From Cognatiluteimonas profundi (lineage in GTDB: Bacteria; Pseudomonadota; Gammaproteobacteria; Xanthomonadales; Xanthomonadaceae): a stretch of 64,000 bases of DNA. Position 1 is the stretch's first letter; every line of letters begins with the position of its first letter. The position numbers and the translations under genes were made by a program. The notes under the pieces are model-generated. The model saw nothing but the letters and a program-made list of their open reading frames with translations. It made no database searches and had not been told where the DNA came from. Where the stretch lies: NCBI RefSeq assembly GCF_009792795.1, contig NZ_VKHQ01000004.1, forward strand, positions 554,659-618,658. Direction: 5' to 3'. Of the stretch, positions 61,048 through 64,000 are shown in pieces.

Positions 61048-62754
61048 TCAGTCCGCGCAGTTCGTGGTGGCCGCGGCCGGCAGCAGCCACCAGGCGCGCC
61101 GGTTGGCCAGGCCGATCGGGCTGGCCTGGTCGCGCTGCACGCAGGGCGGCAGCGCCACGTCCTGCACCATCAGCCAGCGGCGTTGTGGCGCCTGCCGCTG
61201 CCACGCCACCGCGCGCTGCATCTGTTGCGGCCACGGCGCGGAAAAACCGAATGTCGCCGCCGGGCGGTCGGCCATCAGCAGGTTCTGCTCCTTCCACGCG
61301 ACCAGGCCGAGCTGCGCGTCGGCGGGGATGTGGCTGCCGACCTGCTGCATCAGGCCGCGCGCGGAACTCGAATCGGTGAGCAGCGGATACGCGACCAGCC
61401 CGTACAGCACCCAGATGCCGGCCAGCATGGTCGCCAGCGCCTGCGGCGAGCGCCTGCGCCCGAACCACAGCAGGCTGCCGGCGCTCCACGCGGCGATGGC
61501 GATCAGCAACCACGCGCCGGCATGCGCCTGCGCCAGGCTCAAGCCACGCTCCACGATCAGCGTCTGCTCGAACCGCGGTGTCGCCGACAGCATGGCGATG
61601 CCGGTGGCCAATGTCGCCAACGCCAGCGCGCAACCGAAGACCAGTGCGAGCCATTGCGCCGATCGCCTGCGCACGATGCCCGGCAACAACGGCGCCAGTG
61701 CGAGGCACATCATCGGCAGCGCCGGCATGATGTAGACGTCGCGCTTGCCGCTGGGGATCGAGAAGAACAACACCACCAGCGCCCACCACGCCAGCGGCAG
61801 CAGGTAGCGTGCGTCGCGGCGGCGCAGGCGTCGCGCCCATGCGGGCAGCGCCCACGGCAGCGCCAGCGCCGTCGGCAGCCACGCGGTCAGCATCACTTCC
61901 AGGTGGTACCAGTGCGGCTGCGGGTGATCCCAGGATTTCGCGTAACGACCGGCGGTCTGGTGGAACAGGATGTCGTCGACGTAGGCGTGATACGCCGGAT
62001 CCGCGCTCGACAGCGCGACAGCGAGCATCGGGACGAGCCACAGCGCCATCGCGACGAGGAAAGCGAGCGGGCCCAGCAGCACGCGCCACGCCAGCAATGG
62101 TGCGCGGATGTCGCGCCAGCCACGCAGCGTCGCGAACAATGCCGGCACCAGCATCACCAGCGCGAGCACGCCCACGCCCTTGGTGATGGTTCCCAGCCCG
62201 GCGGCGAACCAGCCCAGCGTCCACATCCGCCAGTCGGGTTCGGGGTCGTGGCGCGTGCTGAGGAAATGCCGCAGCAGGCCGTAGTTGGCCAGCGTGATCC
62301 AGAACGTCACCAGCGGATCGATCTGCGCTTTCTTCGACTGGTAGGTGAACTGCAACGCGAACAGCAGGGCCCAGCCGGCGTACAGGCCGACCCGCCGCGT
62401 CCACAGCCGCCTGCCGAGGTCGACCACGCACCACAAGGTGCCCAGCGACGCCAGCAGGGATGGCAGCAGGAAGGCGACGCGCCAGTTGCCGAAGACCATG
62501 TAACCGGCCGCCTGCAGCCACATCAGCAGCGGCGGCTTGTCGGCGTACAGCTCGTTGCCGCGATGCGGGAACAGCCAGTCGCCGCCATCGACCATCATCT
62601 TCGCGGCCAGGGCGAAGCGGGGTTCGTCGGCGGGCCAGGGATCGCGCAAGCCCAGGCCGGCGCCGAGCACCAGCAGCGCGACGATCCAGAACAGCCAGGT
62701 GTCGCGGGCCGCGCGGGAGGCGGGGTGCGGGGTCCAGGTCAATGCGTTTGGCAT
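61048..62754 (-). CDS. ArnT-like GT-C glycosyltransferase (PMT family)
   Basis: A ~568-aa membrane protein with about 12 hydrophobic segments. The first periplasmic loop has PWPADEPRFALAAKMM, the DE motif of ArnT/PMT enzymes, and YADKPPLLMWLQ follows. ArnT moves aminoarabinose from undecaprenyl phosphate to lipid A; this relative may move another sugar. An upstream ATG eleven codons earlier is also open. No other arn genes lie in the window. Confidence 0.85.
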   Translation of the reverse strand: MPNALTWTPHPASRAARDTWLFWIVALLVLGAGLGLRDPWPADEPRFALAAKMMVDGGDWLFPHRGNELYADKPPLLMWLQAAGYMVFGNWRVAFLLPSLLASLGTLWCVVDLGRRLWTRRVGLYAGWALLFALQFTYQSKKAQIDPLVTFWITLANYGLLRHFLSTRHDPEPDWRMWTLGWFAAGLGTITKGVGVLALVMLVPALFATLRGWRDIRAPLLAWRVLLGPLAFLVAMALWLVPMLAVALSSADPAYHAYVDDILFHQTAGRYAKSWDHPQPHWYHLEVMLTAWLPTALALPWALPAWARRLRRRDARYLLPLAWWALVVLFFSIPSGKRDVYIMPALPMMCLALAPLLPGIVRRRSAQWLALVFGCALALATLATGIAMLSATPRFEQTLIVERGLSLAQAHAGAWLLIAIAAWSAGSLLWFGRRRSPQALATMLAGIWVLYGLVAYPLLTDSSSARGLMQQVGSHIPADAQLGLVAWKEQNLLMADRPAATFGFSAPWPQQMQRAVAWQRQAPQRRWLMVQDVALPPCVQRDQASPIGLANRRAWWLLPAAATTNCAD

Positions 62755-62793
62755 GCGGCGAATGATAGCGGCGCGCGCTTGCGTCACGCGGTG

Positions 62794-63999
62794 CTATGCG
62801 GCCTTGCGCAGTCGTGCATAGAAGAATCCGTCCATGCCGTCGTCGCCGGGCAGTCGCTGGTGGCCGTGGCCGCCTGGCGCCCCTGGCAGCGGCCGGCCGA
62901 AGCGGGCACCCAGCGCGTCGACGCGCGCATCCGGCGTGCGGGCGAGGAACGCCGCGACCTGTCGATCGTTTTCGCAGCGCAGGATCGAGCAGGTCGAATA
63001 CAGCAGCGTGCCACCGGGTGCGAGCGTCGGCCACAGCGCATCGAGCAGCATGGACTGCGCCTGCGTCAGCGCCGCGATGTCGGCCTCGCGTCGATGCAGC
63101 AGGATGTCGGGTTGGCGACGCACGATGCCGGTGGCGCTGCAGGGCGCGTCGAGCAGCACCGCGTCGAACGGTCGACCATCCCACCAGGCGCCGACATCGG
63201 CGGCATCGGCCGCGCGCAGCGCCGCCGTCGCGCCCAGTGCGAGGCGATCGAGCGTGGCGCGCACGTTGCGCAGGCGTGCGGGGTCGACATCCAGCGCTAG
63301 CATCTGCAGGGACGGATCGCGTTCGAGCAGATGCGCCGCCTTGCCGCCGGGCGCGGCACAGGCATCGAGCACGCGGGCGCCGCGCGCAGGCGCCAGTGCG
63401 TCGGCGACCAGTTGCGCGCTGCCGTCCTGCACCGACAGCTCGCCGTCGGCGAACCCGGGCAGCGCCGACACCGGCACCGGCGCATCCACCCGCAGTCCAT
63501 CGGGGCAGCGCGGATCGACGACCGCCTCGATCCGGCTGTCGTGCAGGCGCTGGCGACAGGCCTCGACCGAAATGCGTTGCGTGTTGACGCGCAGCCACAA
63601 GGGCGCGGCCTGCAGGCTGGCGCGCAGGATCTGGTCGATGTCCTCCGGCCAGTCCGTGCGCAACTGCTGCAGCAACCACGCCGGCCAGGCCGCGGCGGGA
63701 TCACCCGCGGGCAGCGGCTCGCGCAACGCGCGCCGCAGCAGTGCGTTGACCAGACCGGCCTGGTGCGCATGCCCGAGCACGCGGGCGGCATCGACCGTCG
63801 AGGCGACCGCGGCATGCGCAGGCAATCCGAGCGCGTCCAGTTGCGCGAGGCCGGCCAGCAGCAGCGCGCGCAGGACGGCGTCGCGCCGCCCCAGCGGCTT
63901 GGGCATCCACGCCGACAGGGCGGCGTCGTAGCGCGTGCGCTGGCGCAATCCGGCGAACACGATCGCCTCCACCAGGGCGCGATCGCGCGGATCGGGCAA
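62794..63999 (-). CDS. rsmB: 16S rRNA m5C967 methyltransferase RsmB, N-terminus outside window
   Basis: Partial, 401 residues seen; the gene continues past the right edge. The NusB-like domain covers ~1-130 of the visible part. The SAM domain has [17 protein letters not shown] (motif I), [14 protein letters not shown] and the second catalytic Cys in [13 protein letters not shown]. It methylates C967 of 16S rRNA. RsmB is usually ~430 aa, so ~30 residues are missing; the first codon in the window (TTG) is not the start. Confidence 0.93.
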   Translation of the reverse strand: MPDPRDRALVEAIVFAGLRQRTRYDAALSAWMPKPLGRRDAVLRALLLAGLAQLDALGLPAHAAVASTVDAARVLGHAHQAGLVNALLRRALREPLPAGDPAAAWPAWLLQQLRTDWPEDIDQILRASLQAAPLWLRVNTQRISVEACRQRLHDSRIEAVVDPRCPDGLRVDAPVPVSALPGFADGELSVQDGSAQLVADALAPARGARVLDACAAPGGKAAHLLERDPSLQMLALDVDPARLRNVRATLDRLALGATAALRAADAADVGAWWDGRPFDAVLLDAPCSATGIVRRQPDILLHRREADIAALTQAQSMLLDALWPTLAPGGTLLYSTCSILRCENDRQVAAFLARTPDARVDALGARFGRPLPGAPGGHGHQRLPGDDGMDGFFYARLRKAA

Positions 64000-64000
64000 G

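Overview
The window is high-GC bacterial chromosome from a gammaproteobacterium of the Xanthomonadaceae/Lysobacteraceae, closest in feel to Lysobacter, Luteimonas or Xanthomonas. The gene orders lptM-dapF-DUF484-xerC, algZ-algR-hemC and the DUF5985 pair beside rpoD, the long QueF, the paired S9 peptidases and the palindromic repeats all point that way. This placement is inference from gene content; no 16S rRNA gene is present.

Layout. 0.1-9.97 kb: housekeeping and regulation (ferredoxin reductase, YadGH ABC exporter, TatD, HrpB helicase, a REC-histidine kinase, RluE, a LysR regulator divergent from a 62-aa protein). 10.0-10.7 kb and 19.9-20.6 kb: two copies of a ~705-bp element with ~100-bp terminal inverted repeats and no coding capacity. 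10.8-20 kb: icd, a SEC-C protein, two small envelope proteins and the minus-strand run ptrB-lptM-dapF-DUF484-xerC-queF. 20.6-26.6 kb: prolyl oligopeptidase, lipocalin, patatin, WYL regulator and a lipoprotein. 26.7-31.5 kb: a three-subunit molybdoenzyme operon of the cytoplasmic sulfite dehydrogenase (SoeABC) type. 31.6-36.6 kb: hemC, algR, algZ, an esterase, a Cys-rich HTH regulator and a lipoprotein. 36.7-39.3 kb: a large secreted zinc metalloprotease.

39.4-54.75 kb is the accessory part: a heavy-metal RND efflux operon (small sensor-like gene, truncated outer-membrane gene, czcB, czcA, DUF3240, intact outer-membrane gene), a GGDEF gene fragment, a catalase-peroxidase with an export signal, ~0.9 kb of near-empty DNA, and a four-gene cluster of exported proteins ending in a CsgG-like lipoprotein. 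The block ends at a tRNA gene with anticodon CAU, and a 12-bp copy of that tRNA's 3' end lies at its far edge, so it may be a decayed tRNA-targeted island. 54.8-64 kb: DUF5985 pair, rpoD, dtd, lipid A acyltransferase, LPS-type glycosyltransferases, an ArnT-like transferase and a partial rsmB running off the end.

The best candidate for an undescribed system is the CsgG-like four-gene cluster at 49.8-54.5 kb. The inverted-repeat elements come second.
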